A program made the translations under genes and the position numbers. Below, in pieces: positions 50,478 through 61,828 of a DNA stretch of 64,000 nucleotides. Positions within the stretch are counted from its first letter, which is position 1. The number at the start of each line of letters is the position of its first letter. The stretch lies in NCBI GenBank assembly GCA_949317995.1, contig OX439039.1, positions 70,504,002 to 70,568,001 of the forward strand, written 5' to 3'. The notes beneath the pieces are model-generated. The model had not been told where the DNA came from. It was given only the letters and a program-made list of their open reading frames with translations, and did no database searches. Source of the stretch: Acholoe squamosa. Its lineage: Eukaryota; Annelida; Polychaeta; Phyllodocida; Polynoidae.

Positions 50478-52140
50478 TTAGCAGCGCTTACGGGGCTGAT
50501 GAGAGAAAGAGCCGCCAGATTTTAGCTTGTCTTGGTCCCATCATATTTCTATCCTAACTGTGATCCCATCTTGTTTGGTGGAAAGTCAAGTATCCACGAT
50601 CTTAGTGTATATATATGGTATGTTCTTAGGTGATGTTATGGGATTGACGAGAGCAAGACTTATTAAATTCTTGCTCTTATTCGTGATCCCATCTGATTCT
50701 TGACCTTATTTGGAATCATGTATACCTGGAACCACCAAGCATGGCCCGCATAGGGTTCCTTAGGAAGCCGGTTCTTTTGAATGCCAGATCATAACAATAA
50801 TGGATTTTAAAACACCAAGCCTTTGATGTAAATATAATCTTATTTGAATATCTAAGGGATTGACATAAGGTTCCACCTCTATTCACTCCTCTCATTCTTG
50901 GACAATTAAAACAGAAAATAAAAAAACATGTATCCCATTTACAATACTGTATGAAGCCCTTCCGTATCTCTCCTCCCCCCCCCCCATAATAGCAGTACTG
51001 CAGATGGCATGATGTCCCCTGGTGCCTGTGTATGACACACGGGTAGACACTGTACACAGATGCTGCACCAATTTAGCTGAACACATGCTGCATCTGATAT
51101 CCTGTATGCACGGCGTCCCAATGAGCAGGCCTACCAGAGCTTTAAAATGCAGCCAGAACCAGCTGCTCGCCGCCACATTGAGCTGCTCACATGGCCTGCC
51201 TGCACAGTGTCTGCACCAGGCAGTACCTCGCCCTGCTGGCGCCAACATGCGGGCAGCAGCAGCCAGCCGTCTACTGCCAGTGACAGCAACAGTAGCAGCT
51301 GCAGCAGCTGCAGCAATGCCAATACACATCAGCATCACATTCACAGCAGCAGTCACGGATGTTCCTGCTGCTGCTGCAGGCCCCTGCTGCAGTCAACAAA
51401 CCACAGCAGTAGCGGAAGTAGTACCTGGGCACTTCCGCCAGCGGTGAGCAGCTCAGATTTGGGGACATAAGGAATTTGTGTGTCCCTCTCCCAGCTACGT
51501 ATATCCCCCAGTGCAGGGTGCCATGGAGGCGGACTGGATGCTGGGGACGCAGCATATACCGCTGCTACACACGGCGTAGGTTGCAGAGGACATCCAGGGC
51601 TTGCAGGAGGAGCAGGAGCTGGGATTCAAGAGCTGCTCCACTACACCGAGCAGCTCGCTGATAACGGGGGACCCCTGACACCCTGTCCTCTGGCACACAT
51701 ATTACATTGACACACATCCACACACAGCCAGCATTGACACCCTCTGACATCATATTGACACCATATATACATAGGCACCATACTCATAATGACATCATAC
51801 CTCTAGTGACACTGGAGAGCTTCTCACATTGACAGAAGCCACACAGTGACACATTGCTGTCTGTCTCCAATACAAGCCCACACCTACCTAAATAGCACTT
51901 CTCCAAACAGCGTACATCATACCATTTATAACGTGCACAGCACCCACATGTATTGCATTCCGACTGCATACCAATACATCGGGTAACTGGAATACCCCAG
52001 TACATTTAAGAGGTAAGTCCAATAAAATATCAATTACCATTGCTGACCCAAATCTTTAGGAATGCACTGGTCACCCAATAGACAATGCTGTATGGTAGTT
52101 TTGGGTATATCTGGCCATGTTTGTAGATATACTGTGATTA
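50478..52140. other. Intergenic with a CAG/CTG-rich stretch, no gene confirmed
   Basis: Bases 51140-51700 are GC-rich with many GCAGC and CTGCTG words (for example 51294-51318). Overlapping frames exist on both strands (51022-51447 plus, 50892-51356 minus), but their compositions mirror the repeat and no domain is evident. It could be a decayed transposon or coding sequence. The rest is unremarkable AT-rich DNA. Confidence 0.4.
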
Positions 52141-52459
52141 GGGAGTGGTCATTATTTATCAACAGGGGGGGTGGTGGGTTTTCGCGCGGATGCGCGGAAA
52201 TTTTTTACGCCCCCCCCTCGACGGCAGTCAAAATTTTTTGCGGCCCCCCCCGCGCCGGAGGCGCGGAGAGTTTTCGCGCCCCTCTTTGCTCTATAGTAGC
52301 GCGCGGGCTTTTTTGCTAAAAAGAGGGTGATTTTTTTAGCCCCCCCCTCAAGAGGAGTCAAAATTTTTTTAGCCCCCCCCCCTCGGGAGGGGTCTGAAAA
52401 TTTTACGCCCCCCCCTCAAACCCACCCTCCCCCCCTGTTGATAAATAATGACCACTCCC
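52141..52459. mobile_element. Harbinger-type MITE, copy D
   Basis: Termini GGGAGTGGTCATTATTTATC and its complement, duplication TTA at 52138-52140 and 52460-52462. Nearly the same as copy B in sequence and orientation. Confidence 0.85.
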
Positions 52460-52462
52460 TTA

Positions 52463-52930
52463 ATTTGATTTGGAGTTTGATATTCTATATTTATGTGTAA
52501 CGGTACGTTTATAGGTCTAGAGGACCCGCATCGCTATCACGAAATCCAATAATGTGCATGTATCTGATTTATGAGGTGTTGATATAGGGCCTGATGACAC
52601 ATATAGCTCTAAGTGCAAAGTATTGGCACTAGAATCATAGCAATATAGATGACATTCAGAACTGACAATATATATTTGTTGATTTAAAGTTAGTAAGCCA
52701 CTAATAGTTGCTTACTAACTTTAATTTATGTAAAGATTATTAAAGTGCATTTAATCTTTGTTAACTCTTTATTTTAAAATGTATTTATACAGCAAGGATG
52801 ACAATCTACTGGTTGAACAGATGCCAACCATCATACAATTAATCGTGACGTCATCTATACGTCACAACCCTTCACTCAGACGACATTTCGCTGCGTTCTT
52901 AACCCAATAGACGCAGCAGGAAGTGACGAC
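52463..52930 (+). promoter_or_regulatory. 5' flank of the two-pass membrane gene
   Basis: AT-rich upstream region ending in a short GC-richer stretch with TGACGTCA-like GTGACGTCATC (52847-52857), a possible CREB/ATF site about 80 bp before the start codon. A stem TAGTAAGCCACTAATAGTTGC near 52690 is a local palindrome only. Confidence 0.35.
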
Positions 52931-55900
52931 ATGCCTCGGATACCGTCTGTCTACCGGGGCCCAGCGCTCGTCATTGGTATTGGGGGCGGCTTTGCACTGG
53001 TTGGTTTGGTTCCAGTAGCGATTACTCTAGGATTGGGGATCCGGACCTCCGCAACCGTTATTGGCGTTGGATTCATTGGTTTTGGCGTTATGCTAATATT
53101 ACCAGGTAATTTCAATAGTAATTGGAAAAGATAGAAATAGGTGGGCCTCTTAAAGTTATTTCTGAGGAGCCTACACTGGAGCTCCCTTCAAAACGCACTA
53201 CAGAAATCAAGGAAACCGATGGGCCTAGCATTGAGTATGGCTTTGTAGGCTGCTCAGAAATAGCATGTTGCATGAATAGACTAAGGCCTAACTCTAAAGA
53301 AGCATGTAGAATTAATCCAATGTAATACAGGATTATGATGCAGCGTTCAACCTCTGACTAGTATAGGGAAATGGCTTTATGGTGCAGGGTTCAACTTCTG
53401 ATACATAAGCAAATGTATACTACCATGGAATATTTTTACATCGTATTCCCCGAGGTGGGACTGGCGTATACCACGAAGCCATTATATGGCTGGGGCAGGC
53501 TTCAAAGTCCATTCACCAAGGGGAATACGATGTAAAAAATTCCATGGAAGTGGACATTTGCATTTATGTCATGGCCAAAGGGTTAAATTACTTTAAAATG
53601 AAAAAAAACAAACAAACAAAAACAACGCTTTCATCATGAAGGTCATGTGACCACTAGCCATGGAATACGACCACATTGTATTCCATCCCCCCATTGAATA
53701 CCATGTCTTCAGTACTGTTCTATAGTAACGGTCGTATCTGCCATGACATAAAGGGAAATGTCTCTATGGTGCAGGGTTCAACCTCTGAGTAGTATAGGGA
53801 AATGCTTCTAGGACACAGGGCTCAATCTCTGAGTAGCACAGGGAAATGCCTCTATGGGACAGGCTTCAACGTCCAAGTACCCAAGCAGCAATGGAGCATT
53901 GGGCCATGCTTGTCCATGCTTGGCCCAACATAAGCCGACATTGGCCCAATATAAGCCGACATTGGCCCAATGTATCCTTGCTACCTGGGTAGTATAGTAA
54001 AATTTCTCTATGAGACAGGCTACAACGTCCAAGTAGTATAGTAAAATATGTTTATTGTAGAGGCTACAACGTCCAAGTAGTACAGTAAAATGTCTTTATT
54101 AGAGAGGATACAAGGTCAAAGTAGTATAGTAAAATGTCTTTATTAGAGAGGGTACAACGTCCAAGTAGTACAGTAAAATGTCTTTATTAGAGAGGGTACA
54201 ACGTCCAAGTAGTACAGGAAAATGTCTTTATTAGAGAGGCTACAACGTCCAAGTAGTACAGTAAAATGTCTTTATTAGAGAGGCTACAACGTCCAAGTAG
54301 TACAGTAAAATGTCTTTATTAGAGAGGCTACAACGTCCAAGTAGTACAGTAAAATGTCTTTATTAGAGAGGCTACAACGTCCAAGTAGTACAGTAAAATG
54401 TCTTTATTAGAGAGGCTACAACGTCCAAGTAGATGGGTCTAGACCTCCAAATTCGACAGGGTGACATGGCCATTTCTTAAATTCGACATGTGACATGGAG
54501 CTTAGTGACAAGGACATGGAGGAGTAAAAAGCTAGTGACATGAGACATGGCCTTATCTTAAAATCGACATGTGACATGGAGCTTAGTGACAAAGACATGG
54601 AAAAACAGAAATTTAATGACATGTGACATTGCCTTTTCTTAAGATAGACATGTGACATGGGGACCCCCCATCTAGACCCCCAAGTAGTACAGTAAAATGT
54701 CTTTATTAGAGAGGATACAACGTCAAAGTAGTACAGTGAGATGTCTCTATGGGACAGGCTAGCCTACACATTGTAAGATGGCCTCGGCAACACGATGATT
54801 CACTGAATGCAACTTTCCAGGTTAGCTCTTGAACTAAAAGCCCATGGTTGATTTCAGGTTTTTGCTGGTGTCTAGCAATACAACGGAGAAGGATAGGTTT
54901 GTGGTGCGGGCGCCGACATGCCACAGAGGACGAACACCTTCAGTCTAACCAAGCCATTAGGTAAGTTCCTTTTAGTCTTTGAGATCTTTAAGGGTGTATC
55001 ACTGTATGCAGACATTGCATTGATAGATTAATACTGATACATGTAATGACCGTTTGTCTCCATGACGCATTACAGGGGTAAGGGTGTTGTCATGTTGTCA
55101 AAGGGCAGAATGTGAACACTCTGTAGGCCTCAAAGGGGTAACAAATAACCAACTTTGCTTTAAATTTTGTCAATGAAAAATTCTCGTTTTTCAGTAAAAC
55201 GCCATCGGCATGTAAAGATGACACGATGGATAGTTTAATGACCCCCGTCCATGACAGGTAGGTACTTTATCAGTTATCGCTTTGTGTCTAAAGGCGCCCA
55301 TCCAATTATGATATCATCCCATAGACCACTAATCTCTCACTAATACACATTTGTGGTATGGGGTGCACAAATACCTTTTATATAGTAAACTAAACGCATG
55401 ATATCTCAGTTTCCTATTGCGATTTCCTTTAGTGGCGGAGGATAAATCTTCTTGAAATGGCACATGTTTGATTAGCATATATACATGTAACCCACACCGT
55501 TCACTTTCATTCACAAATTCTGACATGAGTTGATGCACATATGTATATATATAATCTCTCAGCCTTCACCCTACCTGTCTGAATTTTCTGTTGGATTAAG
55601 CCACGGCTTATATATGGGAGGGGGGGGGACCCACTCGCTTTTGTCATTACTCAACTTTTTACCTTTTGGCAGGCGTAAATACTGAACGCGACTTAAGGCA
55701 CTAGTGTAGTAGGCGTATCACTAAGGAACTTGATAGACATAACATTAAGGCAGGTAGTCACAGGTATTGCGTCAATCTTAAAAGAAACCTGTCAAACTCT
55801 AATCAGTTGAATTAGAAATATATAATAAACCCTTTTCATATATTAAGTAAGAAATTATGACCAATGAATCCCCCACCCCCGCAGGCCTTTTTCTCTTAGC

Positions 55901-57622
55901 ATTGGTCTGCGACGTTGGGTCGCAATGTAGTCTTTCTGTCTCCTATAATTAAAAGCCTGACTGATCAGCAATCCAATGATACATGTACTAATAGATCAGC
56001 AACCTTGATTGTTGATAGATCTGCAATTGAGAGGAACATGTCCCTACAAATATCAAGATATCAAATGTCCCCTGTCCAAGGAACGGCATAAAAGCAGCTA
56101 TGTAGACTATCCTGTAATCAATGCATCATCAAGACCTTCCCAATTGGCAGAATAAAAGCATACCATTTACGTTAACGCATTTTTATTGACTTTATAGGTT
56201 TTGAAAACGTTTGTTTCAAAGAAACCTATTTAAATATTCCGAAACATTAAGGGAGTGGTCATTATTTATCAACAGGGGGGGTGGTGGTTCCCCCCCCCCC
56301 TCAACGGCAATCAAATTTGTTTGCGCCCCCCGCGCCGGAGACGCGGAGAGTTTTCGCTCCCCTCTTTGATCTTTAGTAGCGCGCGGGCTTTTTTGCTAAA
56401 AAGAGGGTGAATTTTTTTAGCCCCCCCCCTCAAGAGGGGTCAAAATTTTTTTAGCCCCCCCTCGGGAGGGGTCTGAAAATTTTACGCCCCCCCTCAAACC
56501 CACCACCCCCCCTGTTGATAAATAATGACCACTCCCTAAAAGGGTTCTTTTTTGCCAAGTGGGCTTACATGGTTTATAGCTGCCCTAGCACTGAACCACT
56601 AAAGTCAAGCTTTATATAACCGTGGTGCAGCTGTATTCACCGTAATGCCAGTCTGCCAGTTGTAATATTCACTTTGTGTGTTTGTTTGATCTGTCTCTAG
56701 TTCTGATACCATTGGAGCCTTCTGCACTAGGTAATAGTTGGATATTGTAGATACTTAGAACGTGTATGGGGGGGGGGTCAGTTGTCCTCCAAACCAGAGA
56801 ATTTGGCGAGACCGACAACGGATACAACTCCAGGTCATTGTAAGCGATAGTTACATGGTAACTCAGAGATCGAGTGCCCATAAATGTACTGTGGTAATAG
56901 TTTTACAATCTCTTGGGCCCTCTATTCACCATGGATGAGTACTAACCTGCGAGTGTTCATGAGTTTCAGAAAAGGGTGGCCTGGATTATTCCAATAGTCT
57001 AAGGGGTGTGAGGTGATTGTACCTCATGCACTTACACTGGGGGATTAGTCCTTCCTCGTGGGAGGTCTCGTGAAATTCTTTGGCCTCTTGACTGCCAGTG
57101 TAGATATACCATGTGAGGTCAGTCTGATACCTCAACGTTTTATATAATTTTTTCTGTAAGTCCTTCTTGTGATCATGAAATCCAAAAATGTTAAAACTGC
57201 TACAGTTCACGGACAATTGAGTGGGGATATAAAAAAAAAACACGAGTGACTGACCCTCCGGTTATCGTTCACCGTCTTTAACATCAACTTTCTTCCTCGT
57301 GTGTCTGTGAAAAGATTGGTACCTTCTCAAAAGAACTTCCAATCTACATGTGTCCATGTTAACTCTGTCGGAAACAAGCATTTCGACAGAACAGGCATAT
57401 ACAGTTAGAAGCTGTCAGAAGATATCTTTTCACTATCTGTACGTCTCCCTTTGTCTGTCTTTCTGTCTTTGTCTGTCTCCCTATGTCTCTCTGTCTGTCT
57501 CTGTCTGTTTCTCTTTCACACAAACATTTCAATTGCGTTTTTTTTTTGTTTTTTTTTTAATAAATGGGTTCCATTCCCCTCCCTAGTGCTCTCTCTCTCT
57601 CTCTCCCTCCCCTCTCTCTTTC

Positions 57623-57678
<56 letters not shown>

Positions 57679-59276
57679 AGCGTCTGTTGTCTCCTCTCTG
57701 TATCTCCTCTATAGTCTATAGATTTGTGAAATCTGAGTAAGGATATCAGACTTCCATAATCAAACTACCCGTGTGCTATGCGCTATACAATAGGCTTCCA
57801 CGCAGTTTGTTAGGAGCACAGCAGCCTCCCCTACACACACATGTTCTGGTCGTACTGCTATTGAAAGTGTTGGTCCAAAGGCTGCTTCCCCCGATGTGCT
57901 GCCAGCTTGCTGATGTGAATTTCCCGCCATTTCTTGTGTCGCTAGGAGTAACAGTCCACAGCGTCTGCTTCACGTAGATGGCTCCAAGAATGAGTGGATG
58001 GAAGGGTGGAACGAAGAATGCGTCCCCATGGAGGGCCAGAGTGTCTTTGGATGAGACAACAGTTATTGATAATCCTTTTTAAGGACTAACCTTGTTGTAA
58101 GTAATACTAATATGCAGTGCTAAATGTGGGATTTTTTTAAAAAGAAATTATGTCCTACTATATCATCAATAATATCACAAAGATTGTTCAGACTGATATT
58201 CCATTTCCCCACAGTGCGTATCCTTGGGTTACTATGGGGAGTAGGCCCATATGAATTGTAGTCAGCAATGAGTATGGCAAAATTGTTGATATCGGTTCAT
58301 TTCAGGAATGATTTCAACAATTTCAGTTTCTGGATTGCATGTTCCTGTTGATCATCTCAATCCCATAACACAAAGGGTGATATATATATTACATATATGC
58401 TGCTGCGTGCTTTGCTCTCTTTCATCATACTGGCTTTGTGTTGCTTTGGTAATTTACCATTTCCCTTCATGGTAAAGTTAACGTTGTATCATTTCTATTT
58501 GGGCCAAAAAAACAATAAAGGTGTGTTTCCAGTTACATGCCTCAAACATGTTGGATGCTACACTATTGCAGTAGAATTATGAAAAACACAAGAAATGTGA
58601 AGCATATGTAAAAAATATAAATGAATGTTATGAACTCTATACCATTAGATGGGGACCTAGATAAGCTCCATCAAAAATTGATGAAAAAATATGAAAATTA
58701 CGGGAAAATTGTTAAAAATTGCGAAAAATGTCAAAAAATCACAAAATAAAAAAATAATACCATGATCGGCCCTTTTTTGCTAGGGTCGGTCGGGTAACTG
58801 GAAACAAACCTTTCTTTTTTAGGCCTTGGGCTGAATAAAGAAAGAATGCTTCCTCTTAAATTTACTGCGACAAAATGATACATAGAAACCATATATATGC
58901 TTCTCTACCTGCTTCTTGACATATTTCTTTTGTACAACATAAATTGATATCACCTGTTTCAATAATAAATATTTCATATCGTATTATGAAAAGTAGAGTA
59001 ATATTGTATATATAGGAAATGGCAAAAGAGAAAAGGTGCAGGTATTTTAAGTATAATTAGATTCAAACTAACAAATTGAGATGTTCTTAGAAACCTAGGT
59101 TTCCCAGACATTATTCTGCCCTAAACCGAAGTGTTTTTGGGCTTACGCTGTTATCATTACTTAATTAACTCTCTGTAATTTTCAGCGAGGCAGCAGTAAC
59201 ATCATATGGTGGTACCGATTCCAATGAAAAATCCCAGTTGTACAAACCCGAAATGGAGATAGAGCCTACAAGATAA
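52931..59276 (+). CDS. Predicted four-exon two-pass membrane protein
   Basis: Exons 52931-53105, 54858-54960, 55195-55257 and 59186-59276. All introns are GT-AG (CAG/GTAATT, ATTTCAG, TAG/GTAAGT, TTTTTCAG, CAG/GTAGGT, ATTTTCAG) and phases close to 432 bases, 143 residues. Exon 1 gives two hydrophobic segments (PALVIGIGGGFALVGLVPVA and ATVIGVGFIGFGVMLILP). Exon 2 adds a Cys-rich membrane edge (CWCLAI) and QRRR. Exons 2-4 make a polar, acidic tail of about 75 residues ending MEIEPTR. I do not recognise the family. Support is the continuous frame over four exons and textbook splice sites. Introns hold a minisatellite and MITEs. AATAAA at 59987 may end the transcript. Confidence 0.6.
53423..53547. 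mobile_element. Small hairpin element
   Basis: CCATGGAATATTTTTACATC...GTATTCCCC and its inverted partner GGGGAATACGATGTAAAAAA...CCATGG give arms of about 28 bp around a loop of about 68 bases. Probably a miniature DNA element. Confidence 0.65.
53883..53990. repeat. TTGGCCCAA short repeat element
   Basis: Contains tandem ATAAGCCGACATTGGCCCAA units of 20 bp and inverted ends (TACCCAAGCAGCAA / TTGCTACCTGGGTA), resembling a very short MITE inserted in the minisatellite. Confidence 0.5.
54432..54681 (-). mobile_element. CATGTC-family repeat inserted in the minisatellite
   Basis: On the minus strand it starts GGGGGTCTAGATGGGGGGTC and ends AGGTCTAGACCCATCT, with repeated CCATGTCACATGTCGA and CATGTCTTTGTCACTAAGCT inside. 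It interrupts the 44-bp array cleanly. Same family as 10165-10570. Confidence 0.7.
56251..56536. mobile_element. Harbinger-type MITE, copy E
   Basis: Termini GGGAGTGGTCATTATTTATC and its complement, duplication TAA at 56248-56250 and 56537-56539. About 30 bp shorter than copies A, B and D through loss near the left G-run. Confidence 0.85.
57588..57676. repeat. (CT)n microsatellite
   Basis: Nearly continuous CT units with a CCTCCCCT interruption; looser CTGTCT repeats lie upstream at 57440-57515. Confidence 0.9.
58501..58825. mobile_element. Palindromic element with GGCCTAAAAAA-type ends
   Basis: GGGCCAAAAAAACAATAAAG with GTGTGTTTCCAGTTAC at the left pairs with GTAACTGGAAACAAACC and CTTTTTTAGGCC at the right. 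The core is A-rich with GGTCGGTCGGG. A related end occurs near 7190. No coding capacity. Confidence 0.6.
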
Positions 59277-60477
59277 CCTTCCCCAGGCCAGGTTGGAGAT
59301 AGGATTGGACCTTCTCCGATCGCTAATTCACTGACCGTGTATGTTTAACCCTCTGGCCTCCAACATGTGCATTTATGTATTTCCATGATGCACTATCCTA
59401 TCCTATAGCAGGTTATTCCCCGTATGCAGTATGATGGTGTATCATTATTACCCTTTGGGAGGGTATCAAAGTGTATCAGAACGATACAGAGTACTGCCCT
59501 GACTTACGGCAGTTATCATACAGAGTACTGCCCTGACTTACGGCAGTTATCATACAGAGTACTGCCCTGACTTACGGCAGTTATCATACTTTCCAGTCCT
59601 ATATATTCACGCATCATGACCACGAAATGCTAGGTAGTGCATTAGGATACCATTCACCAGTCAGAGGGTTGAGAAATGCACCCGTGGAGGATTTCGGGAA
59701 CACATCATAAGGCCCATATGTATCAACTGGATATTACCGATTTGAAGAATGTGATGTATATATGGAACATGTATAGCTATTCGAAAGATTTAGAATTGTG
59801 TGTAAATATAAGCCTAATGTTGCCAGGTTGGGGAAAACATTTGAAGCATATGGTTATTGTAGATGCAAAAAGAAGACACGACCACCCATCTATCATTATC
59901 GAACATTGTCTTATATCGTTTACGTTTTCTGTTGTTCTTTTACAAGGGCAATTAAAGAGGGAATTGATCTATCGTGCTTGTCAGCTAATAAACATGATAT
60001 GCCCCATTCTCCTGAATACTCGTGATATACGTTCGTAACGTATTATACCATACTATACTTTGACGTGTTTATATCCAGTAAATACAATAAGCATATTGTA
60101 GCCTATTTTGAAGCTGATATTGAATATCACGTATCTGAAACGTCCTCAATGTTTATAGATTTCCTTTTGGTTCAAATTGATAATCTGTACCAATTTTACA
60201 AAGTGTATGTTAGATATTCAGGCTTAGTGTAAAACTGATTAGAAATGTTTGTATGAAACGTTGTACATGTATGTAGTAAGTGCTGCAAAGTGTTTGTTTT
60301 ACTTGTGATCTCTTGAAAGACTTATGGTGATAATATGAATATAATTTTTTTTTTTGTGTTCTCGGAAAAATGTATCCGCATACACCACACATCCGGCCTA
60401 TATTATAACATTCACGTAACACTTTGATTGCCACAGACATGCAAATAATGTGAGGCATATGGTGCCACCCAGATGCA

Positions 60478-60478
<1 letters not shown>
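59277..60478. other. Presumed 3' UTR and intergenic DNA
   Basis: Includes a 3 x 34-bp tandem repeat (59486-59587) and AATAAA at 59987-59992. The frame at 59676-60038 has no domain and is not called. Confidence 0.4.
59486..59587. repeat. Three perfect 34-bp tandem units
   Basis: Unit ACAGAGTACTGCCCTGACTT plus ACGGCAGTTATCAT, three identical copies. Within each, ACTGCC and GGCAGT can pair as a small hairpin. Confidence 0.93.

Positions 60479-60558
<80 letters not shown>
60479..60558. repeat. (TA)n microsatellite
   Basis: About 40 perfect TA units. Confidence 0.97.
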
Positions 60559-60561
<3 letters not shown>

Positions 60562-61828
60562 TGGTACATATGGTTCATTGATGTTCGGGTCAGTTCAAAA
60601 AGGGAGTTCTAACGGATGATACATTCAGTTTTCCAGAGCAATCGTTCAATAGTAGCTCAATATCATTCAGTATATTACCGTATCCGACTTATGTAAGTCT
60701 GTTTGACTACTGGTATATTCGTGTCTATTTTATATTAACATACGAGAAGTGGAACTTGATTTCTGTAATACTCCTGGTACAATATTCTTCGTGCGGTATG
60801 GTATGTATGTATTTGGAACTGCCAGTTAGAACGAAAGTCCCCTTTGCCAATTCGGGTGACTTTGACCATACCTTTCCAACAGAAAATTCGGCTTAAGAGA
60901 TCCAGTGGACTATTTGTATTAGACCAATAGTCCACTGGGCACCTTTGGCCGACTTTGATCATACATTTCCTCCACAAAAATCGGCCGAATAGGCCCAATG
61001 CACTGGGCCGGCCCATGCAATGCGGTGCAGTCTACACCATTGAAGTATCTATAGGCCTCCATAACATCAATCAGGTCTACCGTCATTGATATCTACCAAT
61101 AATGCCACCAATTCAATGAAGATTCACCTATGGAAGCATACATACTTAGTCGTGTTGATAATACTCGGGAATGCAGATCTGTGTTTGTTAAAGTGGCAAA
61201 GTCCGATGACTGGGGTTCAAAAGTCAAACTTTAAATCTTTCTTTAAAATAAGTCAGTAGCTCATTATTTTTTCGAAGCTCGTATGAAGATTGGGTAACAT
61301 ATTATGGCCAATTATCTCCTAAATATGACGTTCTTACATTGTCTGCGGTAGATTTAAATAGAATATGAAACCCCGGGGTATGAAACTTGAAGAAAATCAG
61401 ATTGTAGTACTTTAATCCATTTAAGCACTCAGTATATAGAACGAATATGTACTTATTTGTATTGATTTAAATCACCATAGGGTGTATACCTTCTTCAATT
61501 TTGCCAAATGAATCGTGCATGGGACGACAAATGCGAAGACCCATAAATATTGCTCAATAGTGCATCGTATCACGGACCTACGTTTACATGATATCGATAT
61601 ATAGGTCCCCGATGTTTGATAGTGGTCATCTACCTAATATCAAAGTATTTAAATGCAATCGAGAATTGACACAATGAATCGCCACAAACATGTCTAGGGA
61701 AATTCTTTATGTTACTTGTCAGAAATATCGATAAGACATTGTCAGAAGTGTTATCACTGTTTCTTATTGCCATGGTCTTATCACAGGATGTGGCATGAGC
61801 CGTTTATCAATTGTACTGGTTACATGTA
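60559..61828. other. Intergenic, no gene recognised
   Basis: Mostly AT-rich. Around 60830-61010 there are GCCGACTTTGATCATAC and GTGACTTTGACCATACC words in a loosely repeated pattern with CCACTGGGC, hinting at an old element. The 93-residue frame there (minus strand) is not convincing. Confidence 0.35.

Larger units (their letters stand above)
53340..54760. repeat. 44-bp minisatellite with an internal insertion
   Basis: Units of 44 bp such as AGTAAAATGTCTTTATTAGA plus GAGGCTACAACGTCCAAGTAGTAC run nearly perfect from about 53992 to 54431, resume at 54682-54745, and become degenerate outwards (AGGGAAATGTCTCTATGGTG with CAGGGTTCAACCTCTGAGTA). The insertion at 54432-54681 is a CATGTC-family repeat. 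Located in intron 1 of the two-pass membrane gene. Confidence 0.85.
55258..59185 (+). other. Intron 3 of the two-pass membrane gene
   Basis: About 3.9 kb without another convincing gene. Contents are a Harbinger MITE (56251-56536), a (CT)n tract (57588-57676), a palindromic element (58501-58825) and AT-rich filler. Small frames at 56669-56881 and 57771-57977 show no domain. Confidence 0.5.

Noticed and set aside
50496-50515. CTGATGAG followed by GAAA, resembling a hammerhead ribozyme core
   Set aside because: There is no room for stem II between the two core segments and the flanking bases do not form stems I and III.
51022-51447. Overlapping Ala/Cys/Ser-rich frames on both strands
   Set aside because: They arise from CAG/CTG-rich sequence and mirror each other; no domain, splice or homology support.
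59486-59587. Regular repeats that could suggest a CRISPR-like array
   Set aside because: Units are perfectly tandem with no spacers, and the genome is eukaryotic.
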